Positions 48,758 through 56,618 of a DNA stretch of 64,000 nt are shown in pieces. Numbering within the stretch: position 1 is the first letter of the stretch; each line of letters starts with the position of its first letter. The notes under the pieces are model-generated. The model worked only from the letters and a program-made list of their open reading frames with translations. It made no database searches and had not been told where the DNA came from. The DNA is from an uncultured Muribaculaceae bacterium (GTDB lineage Bacteria > Bacteroidota > Bacteroidia > Bacteroidales > Muribaculaceae): assembly GCA_944321875.1 (NCBI GenBank), contig CALUMX010000010.1, positions 1 through 64,000 of the forward strand, read 5' to 3'. A program made the translations under genes and the position numbers.

Positions 48758-50842
48758 ATGAATTTAAACAGATTAATTACCTGTATAGCAGTATTGTGCT
48801 GCTATACAGGCCTATTTTCACAGGACTTGATTCCCGTGAAAAACGAAAAAGGGAAATACGGATACCTCACACCCGAAGGAACTATTGCACTAAAGTACAA
48901 ATTTGACGATGCCGGCCCGTTCATCGAAGGCATGGCCAAAGTGAGAAAAGGGAACAAATGGGGATACATCAACGCCGAGGGCGAGCAAGTCATTCCAATC
49001 AAATACTCCGAAATGCAGGATTGGCACGAAGGCATCAGCCGTGTAGCCCTGGGTGGAAAAATCACCGACGGACAGTTGGTTGATGCCAAATGGGGATACA
49101 TCGACCGCAACGGCAACGAAGTATTGAAAATCGAATACGATGAAATCGGCGACTGGCTCAACGGGAACATTGCCTATGTGAAAAAAGGTGATAAATATGG
49201 CTATATCAATCCGAAAGCTCAGTTTGTCGTTCCCTGCCAGTACAAGGCCGTAGGTACTCCCAACCGCTTCGGATACTTTTGGGTCAATGAAGGCGGAAAT
49301 TTCAAGAATTGGGAGGAAAAAGACCTCAACATACGTCAGGATTGGGGCGGAAAATACGGAGTGTTCAACACACAGGGCGAGGAAATCATCCCCTGCCGCT
49401 ATAAAGCCGTCGGAACGTTCCTGACCGATGAAATGATTCGCAAGCAAAACGAAAAGCTGCTTAAGAATGTTTCCGACGACAAAGCCGTCTCAACGCTTGT
49501 CAACAAATATTCCCGGTTGCTCGGCAACAAATATCGTCAATATGTCTACTCTCAGATTGTCGGCTACGAATACGCATCACTGACCAACTCCAGTGTGACA
49601 CGCAGCAAGAGTAAGCTCGAGATTCTCGGCCACGACCACCGTCCGAGCGGAGTGTCAACCACTACCGAATATTATGCAGCCAATACGTTGCTCTATCCGT
49701 TCTCAGCATTTCCCGACTACTCATTGAGCGATATTGAAAGAGCTGCCATTTTCTGGGCGAGCGAGAAATTCGACGGCTCTTATCCTGCTATCTTCAACGT
49801 GGCACTAAAGCAGACATTGCTTCCCGAAAACACCCACGAATGGGTCAGCACCCCGACTGACTACGTCTGTGCCATTGCCGACAGAGTAGGCAAATCGGAC
49901 ATGACGATGAACTATTACTCTACGCTCAACAAGGATTTGCTTCTTCAGGAGAACATTGCCGCCAACGCCTCTAATTCTGACAAAGCCCAGATATGGCTCA
50001 CCAATTTCGACTATGACTTTGCCGAAATCCGAGAATTCGGGACTTCCCGACTTATCCACATCAGTGGTGTAGCAGATGCCAATCTCTACAGCAGCATCTC
50101 CGATTTCCGCGACAGTCTGGCGGTCGTAACCGTCAGCGACAAGTACGGAGCAATCAAGCTCCAGGGCTTCAACTGGAACCTAATCGTGCCAACTGTCTAT
50201 GACAAGGTTCTGATGCCTACTGAGAAATTCATCGGAGTGGCAATGAACGGCAAATCAGGATTCCTCAATTATGACGGAAAGGTAGTCATTCCGTTGACTT
50301 ACGACGGCGTCGCTCAATTCCGCAACGGCTATGCCCGGGTGATGCAAGGTAACAAATGGGGCCTCATTGACTGCACAGGGAAAGTGGCAATCCCCACGAA
50401 ATGGGCAGCCGTTCTCGACGTCGATTCTGTCAACACACGCTACACATGGGTCACGAATCCCTCCGACAATCTGTACTACTGCTACGACATCCTGCAGAAA
50501 CGGCAACTCGGAAATGGCTATGCCGACCTGTATACTTATTTCAATAAGGACAATGTGGCCTTTGTGGGTCAGGAAGCCGAAATATACACCAAAGGCGAGG
50601 ACGGGACAGTCGGGCTGACTACGCAAAAGGCCATCGGATGCGTCACCCCAACAGGTAATATTGTATTGCCATTTGTCTTCACGGACCTCGATATGGCAAA
50701 GGAAGGGTATGAGATATTAAAAAAATCAGGAAGAATGACTCTTACGGATAGAGAGATACGAAATATGAAAATCTATACGTCGCCTGTCCGCAACGAATTT
50801 CAGCTCTATGACATTATTCCGGATGAATTATGGGATTTCTAA
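48758..50842 (+). CDS. Exported WG-repeat protein
   Basis: This 694-residue protein has a signal peptide (NRLITCIAVLCCYTGLFSQ). Five WG (KWGYIN-type) beta-repeats lie at residues ~30-220 (KYGYLTPEG, NKWGYINAEGEQVIPIKYSEM, AKWGYIDRNGNEVLKIEYDE, DKYGYINPKAQFVVPCQYKAV, KYGVFNTQGEEIIPCRYKAV). A middle region of ~240 residues is unrecognised. Further WG repeats lie at ~460-570 (SGFLNYDGKVVIPLTYDGV, NKWGLIDCTGKVAIPTKW). WG repeats mediate protein contacts in envelope and secreted proteins. A perfect 11-bp hairpin covers codons ~9-17 of its mRNA. It overlaps nothing but is tightly packed in the operon. Confidence 0.85.
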   Translation: MNLNRLITCIAVLCCYTGLFSQDLIPVKNEKGKYGYLTPEGTIALKYKFDDAGPFIEGMAKVRKGNKWGYINAEGEQVIPIKYSEMQDWHEGISRVALGGKITDGQLVDAKWGYIDRNGNEVLKIEYDEIGDWLNGNIAYVKKGDKYGYINPKAQFVVPCQYKAVGTPNRFGYFWVNEGGNFKNWEEKDLNIRQDWGGKYGVFNTQGEEIIPCRYKAVGTFLTDEMIRKQNEKLLKNVSDDKAVSTLVNKYSRLLGNKYRQYVYSQIVGYEYASLTNSSVTRSKSKLEILGHDHRPSGVSTTTEYYAANTLLYPFSAFPDYSLSDIERAAIFWASEKFDGSYPAIFNVALKQTLLPENTHEWVSTPTDYVCAIADRVGKSDMTMNYYSTLNKDLLLQENIAANASNSDKAQIWLTNFDYDFAEIREFGTSRLIHISGVADANLYSSISDFRDSLAVVTVSDKYGAIKLQGFNWNLIVPTVYDKVLMPTEKFIGVAMNGKSGFLNYDGKVVIPLTYDGVAQFRNGYARVMQGNKWGLIDCTGKVAIPTKWAAVLDVDSVNTRYTWVTNPSDNLYYCYDILQKRQLGNGYADLYTYFNKDNVAFVGQEAEIYTKGEDGTVGLTTQKAIGCVTPTGNIVLPFVFTDLDMAKEGYEILKKSGRMTLTDREIRNMKIYTSPVRNEFQLYDIIPDELWDF
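48781..48809 (+). promoter_or_regulatory. Perfect hairpin in the start region of the WG-repeat gene
   Basis: CTGTATAGCAG (48781-48791), seven-base loop, CTGCTATACAG (48799-48809). It begins 23 bases after the A of the ATG and lies wholly in coding sequence for the signal peptide. It could slow ribosomes or polymerase early in the gene, or bind a protein as DNA. Confidence 0.55.
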
Positions 50843-50868
50843 GACCAATCAAAAGCAACAAGAGTGAA

Positions 50869-52125
50869 ATGAAAACAATTACCCGAACCATATTAACCGT
50901 AATGCTGGCTCTATCTGCGGGAAATGTAGGAGCCAGCGACCTCTCCGCCGATGATATGAAATACCGGCGCAGCTCGATTTACAGTATTCTCGTAACACAC
51001 AACGAACAGAAATTCAGCAAGGAAATCACCGAGGAGTTTCTGAAAATACCAACTCCCGACAAGTACAATGACATGAATCTCAGCGTACGTGTACTTGCCG
51101 GCCATGCCGACGGAACGAGCCCCTACTCTTTCTATCCCGGTTCTTCGTCAAAAATCGTCAGTGACGCAAGCATCGAGCTATTCCTCAAGAGCAACGCCGT
51201 TGCCAGCCGTCTTGTCGGAAAATGGTTCAACCGTGACCTCCTGACTGGAAAATGCGACATGGAACTAATCAAAGAACGAGGTTTATACAATGCCTCTGTT
51301 TTTGACCAGGAACTGGCAGCACGCTCTACGCGCGGCATCGCCATGCTGGAGGATGCAGGAGAAGAGTTGATTGGCAACACGTTTGTACTTGTCAATGAAA
51401 TCAAATACATCGACAAGGGGCAGCGTAGCAGCAACTGGGGTGCCGCGCTGGCAATCCTGGGCGAAGTTGCGGCAGCAGCCACCGATATGGACGTGTTCCG
51501 CAACACAGGCTACCTCGCAGGTTCAATGGTATCGACCATTAAGGGATTCCGTGTCAAAATCAACACCCGACTGTACCGCCTTGTATGGGACGAGGAGACC
51601 GCAACCAATTTCTACCGTAATTATTACTCTGCCGTTCCTGACGCAGGAGCCGTCAGCCGTTTCAATCAGGACCGCCTTAATTTCCACCTGGAATACATCG
51701 GCAACGTCGAATCGTCCGGACAACAGACCTCCTTCCTCGGCATTAAGGAAGACCGGCCCGACATCATGATTCGCAAGGCATGCCAGCGTGCCCTCGATGA
51801 AAACGTGGCTGACCTGCAGAAGAAATACGAGCAATTCCGCATCAAGTCTCCACTCGTCAGCGTAGGCCCGATTACGGCCTATGTAGGAAAGAAGGAAGGC
51901 ATCACTCCTGATTCCCGGTTCGAAGTGCTTGAAGCTCAGGAAAAGGACGGTAAGACCGTATACAAACGGGTAGGCACTCTTCGCCCGAACCCGTCAAAAA
52001 TCTGGGACAACCGATTTATGGCGACGGAAGAAAAAGCCTATGGTGCCGAATTCGGAGCTACCGAATTCATAAAGGAAAGCGGAGGCGATTTCTATCCCGG
52101 ACTGCTTATCCGCCAGATTAAGTAG
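50869..52125 (+). CDS. Exported protein of unknown function (FlgT-C-like end)
   Basis: This 418-residue protein has a signal peptide (KTITRTILTVMLALSAGNVGA). The frame opens at 50830, inside the WG gene, but only the ATG at 50869 gives a signal peptide. The N-terminal part (YRRSSIYSILVTHNEQKFSKEITEEFLKIPTPDKYNDM) is typical of Bacteroidales exported proteins with no name that I know. The middle (FVLVNEIKYIDKGQ ... LAILGEVAAAATDMDVFRNTG) resembles CsgG-family text. The C-terminus (KSPLVSVGPITAYVGKKEGITPDSRFEVLEAQEKDGKTVYKRVGTLR) resembles the FlgT C-terminal barrel. It is last in the operon and followed by a terminator. Confidence 0.72.
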   Translation: MKTITRTILTVMLALSAGNVGASDLSADDMKYRRSSIYSILVTHNEQKFSKEITEEFLKIPTPDKYNDMNLSVRVLAGHADGTSPYSFYPGSSSKIVSDASIELFLKSNAVASRLVGKWFNRDLLTGKCDMELIKERGLYNASVFDQELAARSTRGIAMLEDAGEELIGNTFVLVNEIKYIDKGQRSSNWGAALAILGEVAAAATDMDVFRNTGYLAGSMVSTIKGFRVKINTRLYRLVWDEETATNFYRNYYSAVPDAGAVSRFNQDRLNFHLEYIGNVESSGQQTSFLGIKEDRPDIMIRKACQRALDENVADLQKKYEQFRIKSPLVSVGPITAYVGKKEGITPDSRFEVLEAQEKDGKTVYKRVGTLRPNPSKIWDNRFMATEEKAYGAEFGATEFIKESGGDFYPGLLIRQIK

Positions 52126-52149
52126 CCATCTGCTTCCACTCAGATAAAG

Positions 52150-52187
52150 AAGGCGTACAGCATTTCTCAATGCCGTACGCCTTTTCT
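52150..52187 (+). terminator. Terminator of the seven-gene operon
   Basis: Stem AAGGCGTAC (52150-52158) with GTACGCCTT (52175-52183), inner CATT/AATG pairing, then TTCTC. It follows the last stop by 25 bases. The following 300 bases (52190-52500) show nothing convincing. Confidence 0.85.
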
Positions 52188-52506
52188 CATGAATAAAACA
52201 AGAGTGAGAATGATTGTACTCTTTAACTATCAAAAAATTTATCTACCGATTGTCTGTAATTTCTTCCTAAACAACAGTATTGATAATGGACAACCTCACA
52301 AATTCAAAAAAACCTAAACCGGGTATCCATAAAACTTTAACCCTCATCTGTATGGCAAATGTAAGCCATCTGCCACTCGCTTCCAACAACTGCCTTACCG
52401 AAACAACCGTCTTGCCTGACGAATCAACAAAATAGCCATCCGAACCGCAATTCTCTATTTTCGCATTTTAATTCATGCAAATCACTACTATTCAGCATAC
52501 ATACTT

Positions 52507-52522
52507 GTTAATTGGTATTAAC
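52507..52522. promoter_or_regulatory. Inverted repeat upstream of the small-RNA promoter
   Basis: GTTAAT (52507-52512), TGGT, ATTAAC (52517-52522): a perfect 6-bp inverted repeat about 35 bases above the -33 box. It could be a regulator site; weak by itself. Confidence 0.35.
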
Positions 52523-52555
52523 ATGTTCATATTACAAATATTTATCTATATTTTA

Positions 52556-52587
52556 CTTGTTTTTATCAAATAATTTACATAACTTTG
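52556..52587 (+). promoter_or_regulatory. Promoter of the candidate small RNA
   Basis: CTTG (52556-52559), a 20-base spacer, TAACTTTG (52580-52587): one mismatch in the -33 box, a perfect -7 box. Start predicted near 52594. No start codon with a usable frame follows before the terminator at 52690-52725. Confidence 0.7.
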
Positions 52588-52593
52588 CATCCG

Positions 52594-52725
52594 AATTTCA
52601 GAATTAGTGATTACTCCCAACAACAACTACTAATAAAGAATACCTAAATCTCTATAAACACATATATTCAAAAAAGCAGTTGTTACAGCACTGCGGCAGT
52701 CTTCCCTAACTGCCGCAGTTTTTTT
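52594..52725 (+). ncRNA. Candidate small regulatory RNA, about 130 nt
   Basis: Its own consensus promoter and a strong intrinsic terminator delimit ~132 bases without an ATG-initiated frame. The terminator stem is ACTGCGGCAGT (52690-52700) with ACTGCCGCAGT (52709-52719), followed by seven T. Upstream in the RNA, ACAACTACT near 52623-52631 can pair with AGCAGTTGT near 52676-52684 (eight of nine). cutC, 75 bases downstream, has its own promoter, so this is not merely its leader. Whether it is a trans-acting RNA or an attenuated leader is open. Confidence 0.6.
52690..52725 (+). terminator. Intrinsic terminator of the small RNA
   Basis: A perfect 11-bp stem with an 8-base loop and seven T at 52719-52725: one of the best terminators in the window. 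Confidence 0.93.
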
Positions 52726-52743
52726 GTTTTCATCAGAAAATAT

Positions 52744-52775
52744 CTTGCAGATAGGCGATATAAGCCGTAACTTAG
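52744..52775 (+). promoter_or_regulatory. Promoter of cutC
   Basis: CTTG (52744-52747), a 20-base spacer, TAACTTAG (52768-52775): one mismatch in each box. Start near 52782, leader ~18 bases. Confidence 0.6.
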
Positions 52776-52799
52776 CCACATAATCAAAACACAAACATC

Positions 52800-53555
52800 A
52801 TGAAAACAACCCACCCCTATAAATTCGAAGTATGTGCCAACTCCGTAGCAAGCTGTGTAGAAGCACAGAAGGCAGGAGCTGACCGAGTAGAACTGTGTGC
52901 CGGCATTCCCGAAGGAGGAACAACCCCCTCACTTGGCGATATGACCGTGGCCAGGAAACTCCTCACCACCACACGCCTGCACGTTATCATCCGTCCACGT
53001 GGTGGCGACTTCCTCTACTCTCCCATCGAACAGGAAATCATGCTGCACGACATTGAAGCGGCCCGCCAAATCGGTGCCGATGGTGTTGTATTCGGATGCC
53101 TGACCGCCGAGGGTGATGTTGACATGCCGCTGATGCAACGCCTGATGACAGCATCAAAAGGAATGTCGGTTACCTTCCACCGGGCCTTTGACATGTGTCG
53201 CAATCCACAGCAGGCATTGGAAGACATCATCTCTCTCGGATGTGACCGTATTCTGACCTCCGGAGCACAACCGACTGCCGAAAAAGGCATATCCCTGCTC
53301 GCTCAACTTCAACAGCAGACACAGGGACGCATCATTCTTCTTGCCGGTTCCGGTGTAAACGAAACCAATATCGCCCGCATCGCCGCAGAAACCGGCATCC
53401 GTGAATTTCATTTCTCCGCCCGCGAGAACATCAGCAGCCAAATGCAATTCCGCAATCCCGACGTTTCCATGGGCGGCACCGTCCACATCGACGAATACAG
53501 CCAGCCCGTCACATCATCAGAGAAAGTACGCCGCACCATCGCCGCACTCCTCTGA
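52800..53555 (+). CDS. cutC: CutC-family protein (copper homeostasis)
   Basis: This 251-residue TIM-barrel protein of the CutC family is recognised by EVCANSVASCVEAQKAGADRVELC, IPEGGTTPSLG, HVIIRPRGGDFLYS, GADGVVFGCLTAEGDVD, VTFHRAFDM and RILTSGAQPTAEKGISLL. Length is normal and there is no signal peptide. The family was linked to copper homeostasis in E. coli, but the biochemical activity is unclear; it may be a hydrolase or lyase. It is monocistronic with its own promoter and a long bidirectional terminator. Confidence 0.93.
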   Translation: MKTTHPYKFEVCANSVASCVEAQKAGADRVELCAGIPEGGTTPSLGDMTVARKLLTTTRLHVIIRPRGGDFLYSPIEQEIMLHDIEAARQIGADGVVFGCLTAEGDVDMPLMQRLMTASKGMSVTFHRAFDMCRNPQQALEDIISLGCDRILTSGAQPTAEKGISLLAQLQQQTQGRIILLAGSGVNETNIARIAAETGIREFHFSARENISSQMQFRNPDVSMGGTVHIDEYSQPVTSSEKVRRTIAALL

Positions 53556-53582
53556 ACCTCCCGACGCCAGCGACAATAAACG

Positions 53583-53620
53583 ATAGGCGGAAATTTGCTT
53601 CCCAGCAAATTTCCGCCTAT
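53583..53620. terminator. Bidirectional terminator after cutC
   Basis: ATAGGCGGAAATTTGC (53583-53598) pairs perfectly over 16 bp with GCAAATTTCCGCCTAT (53605-53620). A second small stem, CGTTAC/GTAACG, follows at 53624-53638. It separates cutC from the convergent gene ending at 53807. The 168 bases between hold nothing else that I can support. Confidence 0.88.
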
Positions 53621-53806
53621 TAACGTTACATCGTAACGATTATTAAATCCAATCATTTAAAGCCATCTCTCAACAAGAGATATACTTTGGGTCGCAAAAT
53701 TAATAAAATCTCCCAAGATTTCAGAACTTGCAACTCTTATAAAGTCGAATCTTTGAAAGACAAACTATCTTCTGAAACCCATTTTACGTTCTATGGACAT
53801 GAGGTA

Positions 53807-56476
53807 TCAGAGGCCGCGGACGGTCTGGATGAATTGCTCACCGAGTCCGATGGTGTAGCCCTGAGATACGAACACTACGCGGTTGAATGTGTCGGCCATT
53901 ACGAATATCGGCAGAGCTCCCGCTTTGTGCAATTTCATGTTCTCAATAATCTCGGCTGCGATACCGTGCGTGTCAATACCGTAAACTACGGTCGACGGCA
54001 ATTCCGGGAAATCGGAGGCTTTGAACCGCTGTGCGCTGGCTTCATCCGGGAAGAGAAGGACGAGCGTACGTCCCCATTTCTCCAATTCTGCCTTGAGTTT
54101 GGAGATGTCGTTCAGAGCATGGTTGGTCGGCTCCTGACCCGGACCGATGATTCCGACTGTGAAGTAGCCGCGGCCACACACCTTCAGCAAGCTGACAGGC
54201 TCTGCCGCCGGTTTGCCGTTTTCGAGTGGAGTGAAGAGGTCCTCGGAGTTAAGGTTGCCGATTACCTGCACCTGCTTGTCGCTCTCACGCATTTTGAGAA
54301 CTGCTGTCGTGGTCTCGCCCGACTTCACTGTGAAAGAATTCATATTGACAAGAACACTTCCGCTGGCCAGACGCGTACCGCTCACAAGCACATAATAGCC
54401 GGAAACGACCGGAAGCGGTTTCTGGAAGAGAGTTTTCCAAGTAGCCGCACCTTCGTCATATTCCTGCAGCGAAAGGCTTCCGTTCTCAAACTTCGACATC
54501 GTGAAGTGATAGTAATATTTAGGGTCGTCGTTGAATTTCGTCGGTTTGAAAGTCATTTTCAGTTTGCCTGTTTCCGGAGAAACAACGGTCGTACTGCTGG
54601 CAAAATCAACATCGTAGGTCGTTGCCTTGCTGTCCATATAGCGCACGGTACCCGTTACCTGGTCAATCCATGCCGGGATGCCCAAGCTGCGAGCCATCGC
54701 GATAAAGAAAATCTCCAACGAACGGCTGTCGGCAACACGGGCACGCCATACACCCTCCGGCGACATCAGAATGCGCTGAGAGTTGATGCTGTCGTTCACC
54801 GTAATATTCTTCTGGCACCATTCAACCAATTTCTGAGGTTCGGCTGCGAAAGTCTTGGCATCGGCTTCCGCAATTGCGCCCTTGAAGAATGATTTATAGG
54901 GTGTAAGCTCTTCCAGATAGATACGCGGATTGAGCACACAGGAAACGAAGTTCGGCACGTCAGTCACCGGCGTATTGCGCAAGTGGTCGAGAAGTACAGC
55001 CATCTTTGCGTCGCGCAAGTCTTTTTCAGAAAGCACGCCAAGCATCTCAACAGCGAGTGAGCCCTTTTTCTCGGCAATAGCCGTTGTCAGGAAGCCCAGA
55101 ATTTCCTGATGGTTGCCACGAGAAGCAACCAGATAGGAAGCTACGCTTTTCGCCTCAGCCTCGCTGAGTCCCTTCAGATTTTTCGCAGCAGCTACCGCAC
55201 GCGCCTCGTCCATCATCGTTGCCACATAGGCATTGCGGATGGAATCCTCCACCATCATGCGGCGAGTGTTTTCCGCGCGTTGTTCCGGTGTCACCTCCGG
55301 CAGATTGGCCGTCTCAACCGGCGGCACGATATCAATATCCATATTGAAGACATCGCCCTCCTTCTTGTCGAGCGTCAATGTCACGTTATCCTGCTTGCCA
55401 AACGATGCCTTAGCAAAGCCAAAGCGTCCGTCCTTCGATGCCCATACGAGCATGTCGCCCTTACCTGCTGTCAATCCGCACGTTCCATCGGCAGCCGTCA
55501 GCTTGCGGGCCACGGTATAGAACTCTCCATAGTTGTAGAGCTTAAACTCCACGGCAGCACCTTCCAACACCTTTCCGTCTGTGTCCTTTACAGTCACAGT
55601 CAGTTTGGTTGTCGGCGCATAATTCTCAATCACGTTGATTTCCGTATAGTTAGGCGTCTCGAGCATCACTTCCTCCGGACCGTTGTAACGACCGAACACC
55701 TTCGTATGCATCAGCATACCCCGGCTTGCCGGAGCGTTAAACCATGCAAGATTCAACACCGGTTCCGGTTCGCACGCACCAAGGAAATACCACTTTCCGT
55801 CGGCCCAGGCTTCCACCCATGCGTGGTTGTCGTCGGTATGCGCCCAGCGCGGTGTATAGACCTGACGGGCAGGGATACCGATGGCACGAAGCGCAGCCAC
55901 AAGGAAAGTCGACTCCTCGCCGCAACGTCCGTAAGCCGTCTTCACCGTAGCCAGCGGAGAGCTGGTACGGCCGTCGCTCGGCTGATAAATCGCCTTCTCA
56001 TGACACCAATGGTTCACTTCCAGCACGGCATCATACATGGACAATTTCTCCACACGCGGCTTCAGTTCCTCATAGAATACGACTCTCGCGCTGTCAAGAT
56101 GCTCATTGTTGACACGCACGGGAAGCACAAAATGGCGGAACAAATCCTCCGGGACAGTCTTGCCCCAAGGCATTTCCTCCATCGCACGCTGTGAGGCATG
56201 AATATTCATCAAATGGAAACTTGCCGGATAGTCCGTGATATCGGCCGTCGGCATATAGGCATAAAGGAAAGTCATTGCCTCCCGTTCGTAATCTGTAAGC
56301 GACTCGTTAAAGACATCGAAAAATCCGCCTTCCGGCATCAACGATTTTTTTACATTGAAATCATTCTCCACCTGACGGCGGTAAGTTTCGTCCGTGATGA
56401 AATGCCCGCTTCCCCCACACGAGAAGAACAAGCCGAGCAGACAACACACGGCGAACATTTTAAAGATGTGTTTCAT
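53807..56476 (-). CDS. Transglutaminase-domain lipoprotein
   Basis: This 889-residue lipoprotein has the lipobox LFFSC (Cys20). Residues ~150-250 are a transglutaminase-like (papain-fold) domain with Cys185 in YGRCGEES and His218 in DDNHAWVEAW; the third residue, usually Asp in a WxxxDP-like run, is replaced by WYFLGACEPE here. A carboxypeptidase-regulatory-like beta-sandwich (TVKDTDGKVLEGAAVEFKLYN), long helical and second transglutaminase-like regions (SRSLEIFFIAMARSLGIPAWIDQV) and a C-terminal thioredoxin-like fold (LVLLFPDEASAQRFKAS ... LPIFVMADTFNRVVFVSQGYTIG) follow. It may act as a surface protease or peptide-processing enzyme. It is probably anchored in the outer membrane. The PepSY gene lies upstream across a gap of 142 bases. 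Confidence 0.85.
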   Translation of the reverse strand: MKHIFKMFAVCCLLGLFFSCGGSGHFITDETYRRQVENDFNVKKSLMPEGGFFDVFNESLTDYEREAMTFLYAYMPTADITDYPASFHLMNIHASQRAMEEMPWGKTVPEDLFRHFVLPVRVNNEHLDSARVVFYEELKPRVEKLSMYDAVLEVNHWCHEKAIYQPSDGRTSSPLATVKTAYGRCGEESTFLVAALRAIGIPARQVYTPRWAHTDDNHAWVEAWADGKWYFLGACEPEPVLNLAWFNAPASRGMLMHTKVFGRYNGPEEVMLETPNYTEINVIENYAPTTKLTVTVKDTDGKVLEGAAVEFKLYNYGEFYTVARKLTAADGTCGLTAGKGDMLVWASKDGRFGFAKASFGKQDNVTLTLDKKEGDVFNMDIDIVPPVETANLPEVTPEQRAENTRRMMVEDSIRNAYVATMMDEARAVAAAKNLKGLSEAEAKSVASYLVASRGNHQEILGFLTTAIAEKKGSLAVEMLGVLSEKDLRDAKMAVLLDHLRNTPVTDVPNFVSCVLNPRIYLEELTPYKSFFKGAIAEADAKTFAAEPQKLVEWCQKNITVNDSINSQRILMSPEGVWRARVADSRSLEIFFIAMARSLGIPAWIDQVTGTVRYMDSKATTYDVDFASSTTVVSPETGKLKMTFKPTKFNDDPKYYYHFTMSKFENGSLSLQEYDEGAATWKTLFQKPLPVVSGYYVLVSGTRLASGSVLVNMNSFTVKSGETTTAVLKMRESDKQVQVIGNLNSEDLFTPLENGKPAAEPVSLLKVCGRGYFTVGIIGPGQEPTNHALNDISKLKAELEKWGRTLVLLFPDEASAQRFKASDFPELPSTVVYGIDTHGIAAEIIENMKLHKAGALPIFVMADTFNRVVFVSQGYTIGLGEQFIQTVRGL

Positions 56477-56527
56477 ACGTTTTTATTAGGTTAATGGTTT
56501 GTGTTAGACATGTAAAATCAATTTCGA

Positions 56528-56553
56528 ATGGCAATTTAAGAATAAATTGCCAT
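56528..56553. other. Perfect 11-bp hairpin between PepSY and transglutaminase genes
   Basis: ATGGCAATTTA (56528-56538), AGAA loop, TAAATTGCCAT (56543-56553). It may be a terminator for the PepSY gene (no T-run) or an operator or leader element of the transglutaminase gene, whose promoter was not recognised. Confidence 0.5.
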
Positions 56554-56618
56554 AAATCCATACGGCAATCCCCGATTTCTTTCTCCCGCCGGTGAAAAAG
56601 CCGATTTGTAAGCCGACG

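Noticed and set aside
52286..52435. 49-codon open frame between the envelope operon and the small-RNA candidate
   Set aside because: No promoter of consensus form or ribosome site is seen before it, and the translation shows no signal peptide or motif.
53687..54892. 401-codon open frame opposite the transglutaminase gene
   Set aside because: Antisense to a gene with catalytic motifs and a thioredoxin-like end; no promoter or family likeness.
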